Shown here: in pieces, positions 8,629-16,722 of the stretch
Numbering within the stretch: the stretch's first letter is position 1
How the letters are laid out: the number at the start of each line of letters is the position of its first letter
Source of the DNA: Limnohabitans sp. T6-5
GTDB taxonomy: Bacteria; Pseudomonadota; Gammaproteobacteria; Burkholderiales; Burkholderiaceae_C
Reading direction: 5' to 3'
Assembly: GCF_003063315.1 (NCBI RefSeq)
Contig: NZ_NERV01000004.1
Span: forward strand, 124,001 to 188,000
DNA length: 64,000 bases
Translations under genes and position numbers: made by a program
The notes under the pieces: model-generated
Database searches by the model: none
Told to the model about the DNA's origin: nothing
Seen by the model: only the letters and a program-made list of their open reading frames with translations

Positions 8629-9492
8629 TTAAGCGCAGCGCGACCAGGCTTTGTTCAGAGCCCGCTTGACCATCTCTCCGGCCATGGCGGTCTTGTATTC
8701 GATGTCACCGCGCAGGTCTTCTGCGGGGTCGCAAATGGCAATCGCAGCATCCACAGCGGCTTGCACGTTGGCGGCGTTGAAGGGCTTGTTCAGCAGCGCG
8801 GCTTCGGCGGCTTCGGCACGCAAGGCGGTGGGGGCCACGTTGGTGAGCGCAATGCGCACATGGCTGACTTGGTCGCCGCTTTTGCGGATCACCACGGCGC
8901 AACCGGCTGTCGCCCAGTCGCCGGTTTTGCGCTTGAGTTTTTCGTAAGACGAGCCGGTGCCAGCAACGAAAGCGGGCACGCGGATTTCGCACATGACTTC
9001 GTTTTCTTCGAGCAGCGTCATGTAGGTGCCGAGGAAAAAGCCATCAGCCGCCACGGTGCGGCGACCGTTCGGGCCTTCGAGCACAAACGAGGCGTCGATC
9101 ACGATGGACAGCGCAGGGTGGTCGTTGCCGGGGTCGCCGTGGGCGATGTCGCCGCCGATCGTGCCGCGGTTGCGCACCTGCGGGTCAGCGATCAGCTTGG
9201 CCGCTTCGCACAGCAAAGGCACTTTGGCTTGCAGGATGGGCGAGGTGATCAGGTCGTTTTCGACCGTCATCGCGCCGATCACCACGGTGGCGCCGTCTTC
9301 GCGGATGCCCTTGAGTTCGGGTATGCGGTTGATGTCGATCAAGTGTTCGGGCTGGGCAAAGCGCAGCTTCATCATCGGCAGCAGGCTGTGGCCGCCCGCC
9401 AGCAGCTTGGCATCGGAGCCCAACTGGCCCAGTAAGGCGACTGCCTCGCCGACGGTTTTGGGCGCGTGGTATTCAAAACGCGGTGGAATCAT
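8629..9492 (-). CDS. coxM: CO dehydrogenase medium (FAD-binding) subunit
   Basis: Encodes 287 aa. The two FAD-binding motifs of the family are present, AGGHS at residues 32-36 and [10 protein letters not shown] starting near 111. The C-terminal CO_deh_flav_C domain begins around residue 175. It accepts electrons from CoxS and passes them to the quinone pool. ATG 9492 is selected with AGGAG six bases upstream; a TTG one codon earlier is too close to that site. It is the first structural gene of the cox transcription unit, and a candidate promoter lies at 9549-9577. Confidence 0.95.
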   Translation of the reverse strand: MIPPRFEYHAPKTVGEAVALLGQLGSDAKLLAGGHSLLPMMKLRFAQPEHLIDINRIPELKGIREDGATVVIGAMTVENDLITSPILQAKVPLLCEAAKLIADPQVRNRGTIGGDIAHGDPGNDHPALSIVIDASFVLEGPNGRRTVAADGFFLGTYMTLLEENEVMCEIRVPAFVAGTGSSYEKLKRKTGDWATAGCAVVIRKSGDQVSHVRIALTNVAPTALRAEAAEAALLNKPFNAANVQAAVDAAIAICDPAEDLRGDIEYKTAMAGEMVKRALNKAWSRCA

Positions 9493-9548
9493 CAAGGTCT
9501 CCTGTGGTTTTGTTCAAAAACAGGAGGTCAGTATTGGGTAGAGTCCTT

Positions 9549-9577
9549 TTCCTACTTGACAGTCGGGTTTTGTCCAA
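9549..9577 (-). promoter_or_regulatory. Candidate sigma-70 promoter of the cox operon
   Basis: On the minus strand TTGGAC (9577-9572) and TAGGAA (9554-9549) are separated by 17 bp. Transcription would begin near 9542, about 50 nt before coxM. The -10 match is weak, as expected for an activator-dependent promoter. Confidence 0.4.
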
Positions 9578-9603
9578 ATGCGTCATTCATTGGTCGGTTT
9601 ATT

Positions 9604-9635
9604 GCACGAAATGCACTTTATCGAGCACGAAACGC
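9604..9635 (-). promoter_or_regulatory. Direct repeat, candidate RcoM/LytTR operator
   Basis: Two 11-bp direct repeats, GCRTTTCGTGC on the minus strand, occupy 9625-9635 and 9604-9614. They match at 10 of 11 positions and are spaced exactly 21 bp, two helical turns. LytTR-domain regulators typically bind two short direct repeats at about this spacing. A weaker third match (7 of 11) at 9571-9581 overlaps the candidate -35 box. The strong repeats would sit near -67 and -88 of the proposed start, a normal activator position. Confidence 0.5.
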
Positions 9636-9777
9636 ATTGATCAGACTTTGCCCTGCTCGCAATCAGGGAATGTCCTAGGTACCCCAAAGCCCAGTGAATA
9701 CCCTCGATTTGGCTGCTGAATACCTGGGGGTGTAGGGGATAGGTTGCGGTTTGCGAGGGTTCATCGCGACTGCATTT

Positions 9778-9850
9778 TGTGGGAGCCCCGCCCCCGGGGC
9801 GATTCTTGGTGGTCTGCGAGGCTTTTCGCGACGAGGGCGTCGCTCCTACA
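9778..9850. repeat. REP doublet (REPIN-like), family A
   Basis: TGTGGGAGCCCCGCCCCCGG and the following GGCGA at 9778-9802 form one imperfect palindrome. A second copy in inverted orientation ends at 9850 (minus strand TGTAGGAGCGACGCCCTCG, then TCGCG). Two REP copies facing each other about 25 bp apart are the layout known as a REPIN. A further two heads follow at 9868 and 9902. Confidence 0.7.
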
Positions 9851-9867
9851 GGGCCATGCCCGCAATT

Positions 9868-9920
9868 TGTGGGAGCCCCGCACAGGTGGCTACCTGCATT
9901 TTGTGGGAGCCACCCACAAA
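9868..9920 (+). repeat. Two partial REP-like family A heads
   Basis: TGTGGGAGCC recurs at 9868 and 9902. The first continues CCGCACAGGTGGC and the second ACCCACAAAAGGCGG. They share the head of the palindromes at 4020 and 9778 but have degenerate or different arms, so they look like decayed or truncated copies. Confidence 0.5.
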
Positions 9921-9929
9921 AGGCGGGGT

Positions 9930-10673
9930 TCAGCCCAAGCCCAGCGCTTCGCGCAAACGCCCGACTTCTGCACGGGAAACGGGCACGGGCTGGGTGTTTT
10001 TGCCTTTGAGCACCACATGGGTTTTGCTGCCTTCGCGCCCCAACGCTTGCACCGCTTGCAAATTGATGATGAAGCAGCGGTGCACCCGCATGAACTGCGC
10101 CGGGTCCAGGCGCAATTGCAAATCACCAATGCTCAGGTTGCAAAAGTGGTAACCCTCGCGGGTCAGCACACGGGTGTAATGGGCTTGCGATTCCAGGCTG
10201 AGGACGTCGGCAGTGTCCACAAAAGCGACCTTCTGGTTGGCCACCATCGGGATGCGCGACAAGCGCATATTTCGCGCTGGGGGTTCTGCGGGTGGCAGTT
10301 CATGGCTTACCACCTGGGTGACATCGTAGAAGACCAAGGCAAAACCGGTGGTGTCACCTTTTGCATCGCCCAGTCGACTGACCTTGATCAGCAGCACCTG
10401 TTCGGGGATGTTGATGATCATGGTCATGGGCACGGCATTGGCCATGGGGCAGCCTGAGGCTTCGTCCAGCAAGAATTTGACTTTGGGCTTGGAGCGTTCG
10501 GGGTGAAAAGACGTGACCAGTTTGTCAAACGGCTGCTTTTCATCCACGGGCAAGACCCGACGCGCAAAGTCGTTCATGGCCACCACATTGCGCTGGGCAT
10601 CCAGATGGATGACACCCGCCTCGAACTTCTCAAACAGGTACAAGCTCGAATTGGGAGCGGTTTTGGAATCCAT
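9930..10673 (-). CDS. rcoM: RcoM-like CO-sensing PAS-LytTR transcriptional regulator
   Basis: Encodes 247 aa. Residues about 10-120 form a PAS domain and about 148-245 a LytTR DNA-binding domain (VDTADVLSLESQAHYTRV, then MRVHRCFIINL). In Burkholderia xenovorans RcoM the heme is bound by His74 and Met104, with Cys94 as the ferric ligand. Here FHPERSK gives His57, SGCP gives Cys75 and the MIINIP block gives Met85. The Cys-to-Met spacing is 10, as in that protein. ATG 10673 has GGAG about 10 nt upstream; longer starts lack one. It lies directly upstream of the cox operon, the position expected for its activator. CO binding by this protein is inferred, not shown. Confidence 0.9.
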   Translation of the reverse strand: MDSKTAPNSSLYLFEKFEAGVIHLDAQRNVVAMNDFARRVLPVDEKQPFDKLVTSFHPERSKPKVKFLLDEASGCPMANAVPMTMIINIPEQVLLIKVSRLGDAKGDTTGFALVFYDVTQVVSHELPPAEPPARNMRLSRIPMVANQKVAFVDTADVLSLESQAHYTRVLTREGYHFCNLSIGDLQLRLDPAQFMRVHRCFIINLQAVQALGREGSKTHVVLKGKNTQPVPVSRAEVGRLREALGLG

Positions 10674-10978
10674 CGTTTTTGTCTCCTGGACACATCGCCA
10701 AGTGAAGCCCCGGTGCACCTCGTGGGATGCATTCATGACGGGCGCGCCTCGGAAGGGCTTGGGGCCGCACCTGCTGCCTACACCGCGCAAAGGGCTCAAA
10801 CCGAATTCAAGGCGGGGCCATTCTGCCACCGAAGCCTTATTGGCGTGGTGGGCCTTTTCAGTCCCCCTTGTTCCTGGGTCGATGCGGGCCAAGCGGGCCG
10901 GCATGCTCAGATCGGCGCAAAAACCGCTACAGTCATTTTTTCTTGTTTGGCTTTTGATTGTTTTTTCGGAGTTTGTGA
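10674..10978. other. 305-bp divergent intergenic region
   Basis: Separates rcoM (minus) from the M20 peptidase (plus). The M20 side is T-rich and ends with a CGGAG ribosome-binding site just before ATG 10979. I see no convincing promoter boxes, gene or repeat in the rest. Confidence 0.5.
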
Positions 10979-12460
10979 ATGAACGCCCCTTTGCACCGCG
11001 AAATGCCCGCTGGCCACTTGGACAGCGCCCAGGCGCTGAATGACGTCACCCAAGCCTGGGACAGCACCATCCTGCCCGAGCTGAAGAAATACATCGAGAT
11101 CCCGGCCAAGTCGCCAGCGTTTGACGCGGACTGGGCTGCCCACGGCCACATCGAGACGGTACTGCGCAGCGCGGCCGACTGGGTGCTGGCGCAAAAGGTC
11201 GAGGGCCTGAAACTCGAGATCATCCAATTGCCCGGTCGCACCCCGGTGATGTTCTTTGACGTCCCCGCCACGCGCCCTGCGAATGAGGGCTCCGGCCAGA
11301 CCATCTTGATGTACGGCCACCTGGACAAGCAGCCTGAGTTCAATGGCTGGCGCAACGACCTCGGCCCCTGGACCCCGGTGCTCGAAGACGGCAAGTTGTA
11401 TGGCCGTGGCGGCGCGGACGACGGTTACGCGGTCTATGCCAGCATCGCGGCCGTGCAAGCCTTGAAGGCCCAGAAGACACCGCATCCGCGCATCGTTGGC
11501 CTGATCGAAACTTGCGAAGAGTCTGGTTCGTATGACCTGCTGCCTTATGTGGACGCCTTGCGCACGCGTCTGGGCGATGTGGGTCTGGTGATCTGTCTGG
11601 ACAGCGGCGCGGGCAACTACGACCAGCTGTGGCTCACCACCAGTCTGCGCGGCATGGCCAGCGGCACGCTCAAGGTGCAGATCCTGACCGAAGGCATCCA
11701 CTCGGGCGACGCCTCGGGTCTGGTGCCGTCGAGTTTTCGCATCATGCGCCAGGTGCTTGACCGCCTCGAAGACAGCGCCACGGGTCGCCTGCTGCCCGCC
11801 AGCTTCCATTGCGAAGTGCCTGCCGAGCGGCTGGCCCAGGCCCAAGCCACGGCGGCCATTTTGGGCGACGAGGTGTACAAGCGTTTCCCCTGGGCGCATT
11901 ACGACTGCGGCGGCTCGACCAGCTTTGCGCTGCCCACCACCACCGACCCGACGCAAGCCTTGCTCAACCGCACCTGGACACCCACACTCAGCGTGACCGG
12001 CGCCGAAGGCTTTCCCTCACTCAAAGACGCGGGCAATGTGCTGCGGCCCTACACCGCCTTCAAGCTCAGCCTACGACTGCCCCCGCTGGTGGACGCCGCG
12101 CAAGCCGTGGCCGAGATGAAGGCCCTGCTCGAAGACAACGCGCCTTACCAAGCGCAAGTGACTTTTGAATCGAACGGCGGCGCCACAGGCTGGAACGCCC
12201 CCGACACCTTGCCCTGGTTCGAGCAAGCGCTGAACAGCTCCAGCCAGGCGCACTTTGGTGCGGGTGTGGGTTACATCGGCCAAGGCGGCACGATACCGCT
12301 CATGAACATGCTGAGTGCAGGCTTTCCCAAGGCACAGATGATGGTCTGTGGCGTGCTAGGCCCCAAGAGCAACGCGCACGGGCCCAACGAGTTTTTGCAT
12401 GTGCCTTATGCCAAGAAGCTCACGGCCGCCGTGGCCGAGGTCATGGCGCGCATGCCATGA
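10979..12460 (+). CDS. M20 family metallopeptidase (carnosinase/CNDP-like)
   Basis: Encodes 493 aa with the di-zinc M20 signatures in order: MYGHLDKQP (metal His and catalytic Asp), GRGGADDGYA (bridging Asp), ETCEESGS (catalytic and metal Glu pair) and HGPNEFLH near the C-terminus. The length and the YGHLDKQP/HGPNE combination resemble the cytosolic dipeptidase (CNDP, M20A) branch. A lid/dimerisation domain occupies roughly residues 225-400. No signal peptide is seen, so it is probably a cytosolic di- or tripeptidase. The substrate cannot be read from sequence. The next gene overlaps it by 4 bp (ATGA). Confidence 0.88.
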   Translation: MNAPLHREMPAGHLDSAQALNDVTQAWDSTILPELKKYIEIPAKSPAFDADWAAHGHIETVLRSAADWVLAQKVEGLKLEIIQLPGRTPVMFFDVPATRPANEGSGQTILMYGHLDKQPEFNGWRNDLGPWTPVLEDGKLYGRGGADDGYAVYASIAAVQALKAQKTPHPRIVGLIETCEESGSYDLLPYVDALRTRLGDVGLVICLDSGAGNYDQLWLTTSLRGMASGTLKVQILTEGIHSGDASGLVPSSFRIMRQVLDRLEDSATGRLLPASFHCEVPAERLAQAQATAAILGDEVYKRFPWAHYDCGGSTSFALPTTTDPTQALLNRTWTPTLSVTGAEGFPSLKDAGNVLRPYTAFKLSLRLPPLVDAAQAVAEMKALLEDNAPYQAQVTFESNGGATGWNAPDTLPWFEQALNSSSQAHFGAGVGYIGQGGTIPLMNMLSAGFPKAQMMVCGVLGPKSNAHGPNEFLHVPYAKKLTAAVAEVMARMP

Positions 12461-13311
12461 GCGCCGTGCCTGTGCAGCCCACCCGCTCCGAACTGCAAGG
12501 TGAAGCAGGCGCTTTGGCCGTTTACGACTGGCCTGCGCCTGAAGTTGCGGCGCTGGGCACCGTGGTGCTGGTGCACGGACTGGGTGAACACGCCGGGCGT
12601 TACCAAGAGGTGGCCACCCATTTGCGCAGTTGGGGCTTCATCGTGCGCGCTTACGACCAGCAAGGCCACGGCCAGTCTGCAGGCGCACGCGGCGACATGC
12701 TGCGCCCCGGCAGTCTGCAAGCCGATCTGGGCCATGTGATCGACGCCACGCGCCAGCGCCCCCCAAGCGCCGACTTGCCGCTGGTGCTGCTGGGCCACAG
12801 CATGGGCGGCCTGGTGGTGGCCCGCGCTTTGGCCGAGCAACTGAGACATGTGGATGCGGCGGTGCTGTCGTCGCCTGCGCTCGGGGCCTCGCCCAACATC
12901 GTGCAAAAGGTGTTGCTGGCCACTTTGCCCAAACTGTTGCCGCACCTGTGCGTGGACAACGGGCTGGACGCCAATTTTGTGGCGCGGGATGCGGCCGAGG
13001 TGCAGGCCTACAAGGCCGACCCGTTGGTGCATCGGCGCATTTCGACCGGGCTGGCCGCGTGGATTTTGTCGCAAGGCACGCGCACCGTCGAAGAGGCTGC
13101 GCGCTGGTCAGTGCCCACCTTGCTGCTGTATGCGGGCGATGACCACTTGGTGCAAGCGGGCGCCAGTGCGGCCTTTGCCCGCTCAGCGCCCGCAGAGGTG
13201 GTGCAGGCGCATTGCTTTGAGGCCATGTACCACGAGATCTTTCACGACCCTGAGCGCGAGCAGGTCTACAGCCTGCTCAAGCCGTGGTTGCTTGCACGTT
13301 TTTCTGTTTGA
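12457..13311 (+). CDS. Alpha/beta hydrolase, monoacylglycerol lipase/lysophospholipase-like
   Basis: Encodes 284 aa. The oxyanion-hole region reads VLVHGLGEHAGRY (about 38-50), followed by YDQQGHGQSAG. The nucleophile elbow is GHSMGG at 113-118 (Ser115). The acid is probably Asp in YAGDDHLV and the base the His in MYHEIFHD, which completes the triad. This is the Hydrolase_4 (serine aminopeptidase S33-like) pattern of monoglyceride lipases. It shares an ATGA junction with the peptidase upstream, suggesting co-translation. Its last 35 bp overlap the convergent MFS gene. Confidence 0.88.
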   Translation: MSAVPVQPTRSELQGEAGALAVYDWPAPEVAALGTVVLVHGLGEHAGRYQEVATHLRSWGFIVRAYDQQGHGQSAGARGDMLRPGSLQADLGHVIDATRQRPPSADLPLVLLGHSMGGLVVARALAEQLRHVDAAVLSSPALGASPNIVQKVLLATLPKLLPHLCVDNGLDANFVARDAAEVQAYKADPLVHRRISTGLAAWILSQGTRTVEEAARWSVPTLLLYAGDDHLVQAGASAAFARSAPAEVVQAHCFEAMYHEIFHDPEREQVYSLLKPWLLARFSV

Positions 13312-14455
13312 GGCCCAGCCAGATCAGAGCCAAAGCGGCAAGGGTCACCGGCAAGAAGGAGCCGATGTTCAGCCAGGTCCAGCCTTGGGTGGTGACCAGA
13401 GCGCCCGAGGCGAATGAGGTCACCGCCATGGTGGCGAACACGCAGAAATTGATGGCCGCCTGACCCCGGTCTTTTTCAGCAGGGGTCCAGGCTTTCATGG
13501 CCAGGGTGGTGCTGCCGGTGAAAAGGAAGTTCCAGCCCAGGCCCAGCAAGAACAGCGCGATCAGGAACTGATGCAGACCGATGCCGCTCAAGGCGATGGC
13601 GATGCACACGAAATTGATGGCCACCCCCACGCCCATGATGGTCAGCGTGCCAAAGCGCTTGATCAGGTGGCCGGTGAAAAAGCCCGGGGCAAACATGCCG
13701 ATCACATGCCATTCGAGGACCAGGGCGGCATCGTCAAAACTGTAGCCGCACACCTGCATGGCCAGAGGCGTGGCCGCCATCAACAGGTTCATCACGCCAT
13801 AGCCCAGGGCCGCAGAGGCGGCGGCCACGATGAACACCGGCTGGCGCATGATCTGGCTCAGGGGTCTGCCCTGGCTGTCGCCGGCCTTTTTGGCGGGCAC
13901 TTCTGGAAAACGGATGAAGCTCATGCACAGCATGGCCAGCAACGCCACCACGCACAAAGCGAGGTAGGCCCCCAAAAACGGGGTGGCGTACAGGCTTTTG
14001 GTGCGTGAAGCCAGGTTGGGCCCCACGATGGCGCCGATCAGGCCACCGGCCAAGACCAGTGAGACCGCTTTTTCGCGAAAGCCTTCAATCGCCAGTTCAG
14101 CCGCCGCAAAACGGTAGAGCTGCCCGTTGGCGCTGTAGTAACCGGCCACCAAAGTGGCCAGCACCAGCAGCCAGAAGTTGTGGCTCCAGGCGGCATACGC
14201 CGCCAGCAGCGCCGAAAACAGCGCGACCACCAGCCCCAGCTGAAACGACACCTTGCGCCCCCAGCGCGATTGAGTCTTGGCCACCAAGGCCGTGGACAGC
14301 GCCCCGCCCACCACATAGCCCATCACTGGCAAGGTCGCCATCCAGCCCATGGGCGCCATGGACAGGCCCACCAGCCCATTGATGGCGATGAAGGTGACGT
14401 TGTTGGTGAAAAACAGGCCCTGGCAGAGCGTGAGGAGGAGGAGGTTGGCGTTCAT
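13277..14455 (-). CDS. MFS transporter
   Basis: Encodes 392 aa with about 12 hydrophobic segments, typical of the major facilitator superfamily. The cytoplasmic loop between segments 2 and 3 reads KTQSRWGRKVSF, a variant of the GxxxDRxGRR motif. No substrate-specific motif is evident. The 3' end overlaps the convergent lipase gene by 35 bp. It lies 96 bp downstream of the secreted M20 peptidase on the same strand, so the two may be cotranscribed. Confidence 0.85.
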   Translation of the reverse strand: MNANLLLLTLCQGLFFTNNVTFIAINGLVGLSMAPMGWMATLPVMGYVVGGALSTALVAKTQSRWGRKVSFQLGLVVALFSALLAAYAAWSHNFWLLVLATLVAGYYSANGQLYRFAAAELAIEGFREKAVSLVLAGGLIGAIVGPNLASRTKSLYATPFLGAYLALCVVALLAMLCMSFIRFPEVPAKKAGDSQGRPLSQIMRQPVFIVAAASAALGYGVMNLLMAATPLAMQVCGYSFDDAALVLEWHVIGMFAPGFFTGHLIKRFGTLTIMGVGVAINFVCIAIALSGIGLHQFLIALFLLGLGWNFLFTGSTTLAMKAWTPAEKDRGQAAINFCVFATMAVTSFASGALVTTQGWTWLNIGSFLPVTLAALALIWLGLKQKNVQATTA

Positions 14456-14551
14456 ACCCGCCAGTGTATCGATTTGTAGGGAACCGTCTGTTGACGCACA
14501 GACCGGTTCGGGACACCGGGCGCAGCCCCGACATGTGTCACAGTGGGTGGC

Positions 14552-15808
14552 TTATGGCGCCTTGCCCAGGTCTTGCAGCAAGCGGCTGGTCAGGTAGAGC
14601 CGGGGCACGATGGAGTCGATTTCAATGTATTCATCGCGTGCATGAAAACCCCAGCCCGCCAGGCCCAGGCTCTCCAGCACGGCGGCCTTGCCCGAGCCGC
14701 TGGCAAAACCGGCGTCGGTGCCACCCCCGGTGACCGGGTGGAAGAACAGGGGGCGGCCATCGAGTTCGGCATAAATGGCCCGCGCACGCTGGGCCAAGGC
14801 GGTGCCGCGCTCACCGGCCACATAAGGCGGGCGCCCCACTTCCAGCTGCACATGCACATGGGTGTCGGGCACGCGGTGGCTTTCGCTGGTTTTGGCCAGC
14901 AGGGCCGCTTTGAGTTTTTCGGCCGCATCGGGTTTGAGCAAGCGCACATCGGCGGTGGCCACGGCTTTTTCAGGAATTTGGTTGCGCACCAGACCGCCTT
15001 GCGCATAGGTCCAGTTCAGCTGGGCGCCGGGAATGCCCTTGGCGATGTCTTGCGTGGCCAGCATCTGGTGCGACAGCTCGATCAGGGCATTGCGACCTTC
15101 TTCGGGCGCGGCACCGGCATGCGCGGCGCGGCCTTTGACTTCCAGGGTGGCGGTGGCCGTACCGGCGGCCGACAGCAGCACGCCTTCAACCTTGGCCATG
15201 GATTTGGCGGCGGTGGGCTCGTACGACAGCACCACGTCGTGCTGCGCAGCCAAGGACTCGATGAGAGCACCGGAGCCGCCCGAGCCAATTTCTTCGTCGG
15301 GATTGAACAGCACGGTGATGCGGGCGAAGTCGGTCCAGCCTTGCGCCTTCAAGAGGGCCAACGAGTGCAAGATGACGGCAATGCCGCCCTTGTCGTCGGC
15401 AATGCCCGGGCCGTAGAGGCGGTTGCCGTCGAGTTTGTAGGGTTGGCTGGCCAAAATGCCGTCCGGGTAGACGGTGTCCATGTGGGCAATCAGCATCGCT
15501 TTGAGGCGGCCTGTGCCGGTGAAGCTGCCTTTGACCATGACGCGTTCGCTGTTGCTGGTGCGGATGCGCTCGGTCTGCGCGCCCAGGGCTTGCAGGCGTG
15601 CTTGCGCCAGATCGGCCACACGCGACAGGCCTGGCAGATTGCCCGATCCGGATTCGATCATGACCAGTTGTTGCAAGGTGTCGATGACGGCAGCCTGGGC
15701 GCCTTGGGCGGCTGCAAACAAGGCGTCATCGCGTTTTTGGGCCCAGGCGGTGGTGCAAACGGTCAGGGCAACAAGGGCCAGGTATCGGGCCAGAACAGTG
15801 GATTTCAT
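14552..15808 (-). CDS. Exported M20 peptidase, glutamate carboxypeptidase (CPG2)-like
   Basis: Encodes 418 aa beginning MKSTVLARYLALVALTVCTTAWA, a clear Sec signal peptide with cleavage likely after AWA or AQ. The M20 di-zinc ligands follow: AHMDTVYPDG, GPGIADDKGG, NPDEEIGSGG and PVTGGGTDAGF near the C-terminus. The layout resembles the carboxypeptidase G2 branch, which removes C-terminal glutamate from folate-like substrates, but substrate choice is not readable. ATG 15808 is preferred over the one four codons earlier because it gives a standard signal peptide. The 127-bp repeat array begins 140 bp upstream. Confidence 0.86.
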   Translation of the reverse strand: MKSTVLARYLALVALTVCTTAWAQKRDDALFAAAQGAQAAVIDTLQQLVMIESGSGNLPGLSRVADLAQARLQALGAQTERIRTSNSERVMVKGSFTGTGRLKAMLIAHMDTVYPDGILASQPYKLDGNRLYGPGIADDKGGIAVILHSLALLKAQGWTDFARITVLFNPDEEIGSGGSGALIESLAAQHDVVLSYEPTAAKSMAKVEGVLLSAAGTATATLEVKGRAAHAGAAPEEGRNALIELSHQMLATQDIAKGIPGAQLNWTYAQGGLVRNQIPEKAVATADVRLLKPDAAEKLKAALLAKTSESHRVPDTHVHVQLEVGRPPYVAGERGTALAQRARAIYAELDGRPLFFHPVTGGGTDAGFASGSGKAAVLESLGLAGWGFHARDEYIEIDSIVPRLYLTSRLLQDLGKAP

Positions 15809-15947
15809 CGGGCGTCTCAAAGGGGTGACAAGAGACAGATGCTAAGTGGCGCAGGTGCCTGCGGCAACGCGAACAAACCCCATGCACACAAAACAACCAG
15901 CATGGCCAGTCAACGAGACAACGTCCGGGCGTGGCGCACTCGAGTTC

Positions 15948-16709
15948 GGCACTCGAAAAGTCCGACATTTGCCCAAACAAGCACCACCGCAAGCATCAGG
16001 CGCCATCGCCTCAGCACACACATGTCGGGGTCTTCGACCGCCGACCTACGAGGTCGATGGCAATCTTGCAGGTCGGCACTCGAAGAGTCCGACAGTTGCC
16101 CAAACAAGCACCACCGCAAGCGTCGTGCGTCATCGCCTCAGCACACACATGTCGGGGTCTTCGACCGCCGACCTACCAGGTCGATGGCAATCTTGCAGGT
16201 CGGCACTCGAAGAGTCCGACACCTGCCCTAATAACCACCACCGCAAGCGTCAGGCGCCATGGCCTCAGAACACACTTGTCGGGGTCTGCGACCACCGACC
16301 TACGAGGGCGATGGTGATCTTGCAGGTCGGCACTCGAAAAGTCCGACAGTTGCCCAAACAAGCACCACCGCAAGCGTCGTGCGTCATCGTCTCAGCACAC
16401 GCATGTCGGGGTCTTCGACCAACGACCTACGAGGTCGATGGCAATCTTGTAGGTCGGCACTCGAAGAGTCCGACACCTGCCCAAACAACCACCACCGCAA
16501 GCATCGGGCGTCATGGCCTCAACACACGCATGTCGGGGTCTTCGACCAACGACCTACGAGGTCGATGGCAATCTTGTAGGTCGGCACTCGAAGAGTCCGA
16601 CAGTTGCCCAAACAACCACCACCGCAAGCATCGGGCGTCATGGCCTCAGCACACGCATGTCGGGGTTTTCAATCGCCGACCTGCAGGCACCGACCTCGAA
16701 ACACCCGGC
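15948..16709. repeat. 127-bp tandem repeat array, six units, each with a REP doublet
   Basis: The segment GGCACTCGA recurs at 15948, 16075, 16202, 16329, 16456 and 16583, an exact 127-bp period. The last unit diverges after about 100 bp. Each unit has two imperfect palindromes in opposite orientation. One is GTCGGCACTCGAAGAGTCCG followed by AC. The other, on the minus strand, is GTCGGCGGTCGAAGACCCCG followed by AC. Both are preceded by a GTAGGT or GCAGGT head. The period is not a multiple of three, and the array is open in all three plus-strand frames by chance, so it is treated as noncoding. Related single or double copies occur at 26063 and 38681. Confidence 0.9.
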
Positions 16710-16722
16710 GTTTGCTTGATGA

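Larger units (their letters stand above)
9493..9929. other. 437-bp intergenic region between rcoM and coxM
   Basis: No gene was found here. The right half (9770-9920) carries four REP-like family A heads. The left half holds the candidate cox promoter and direct-repeat operator. The middle (about 9660-9745) contains two TGAATACC direct repeats of unknown role. Confidence 0.6.

Noticed and set aside
10907..11956. Minus-strand open frame opposite the cytosolic M20 peptidase.
   Set aside because: It has the Arg/His/Ala composition of an antisense shadow and no motif; the plus frame has all M20 ligands.
14543..16231. Large plus-strand open frame opposite the M20 peptidase.
   Set aside because: The minus frame carries a signal peptide and all M20 catalytic motifs. 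The plus frame shows no recognisable domain.
15948..16709. Possible CRISPR array.
   Set aside because: The whole 127-bp unit repeats, with no unique spacers of constant length, and no cas genes are nearby.
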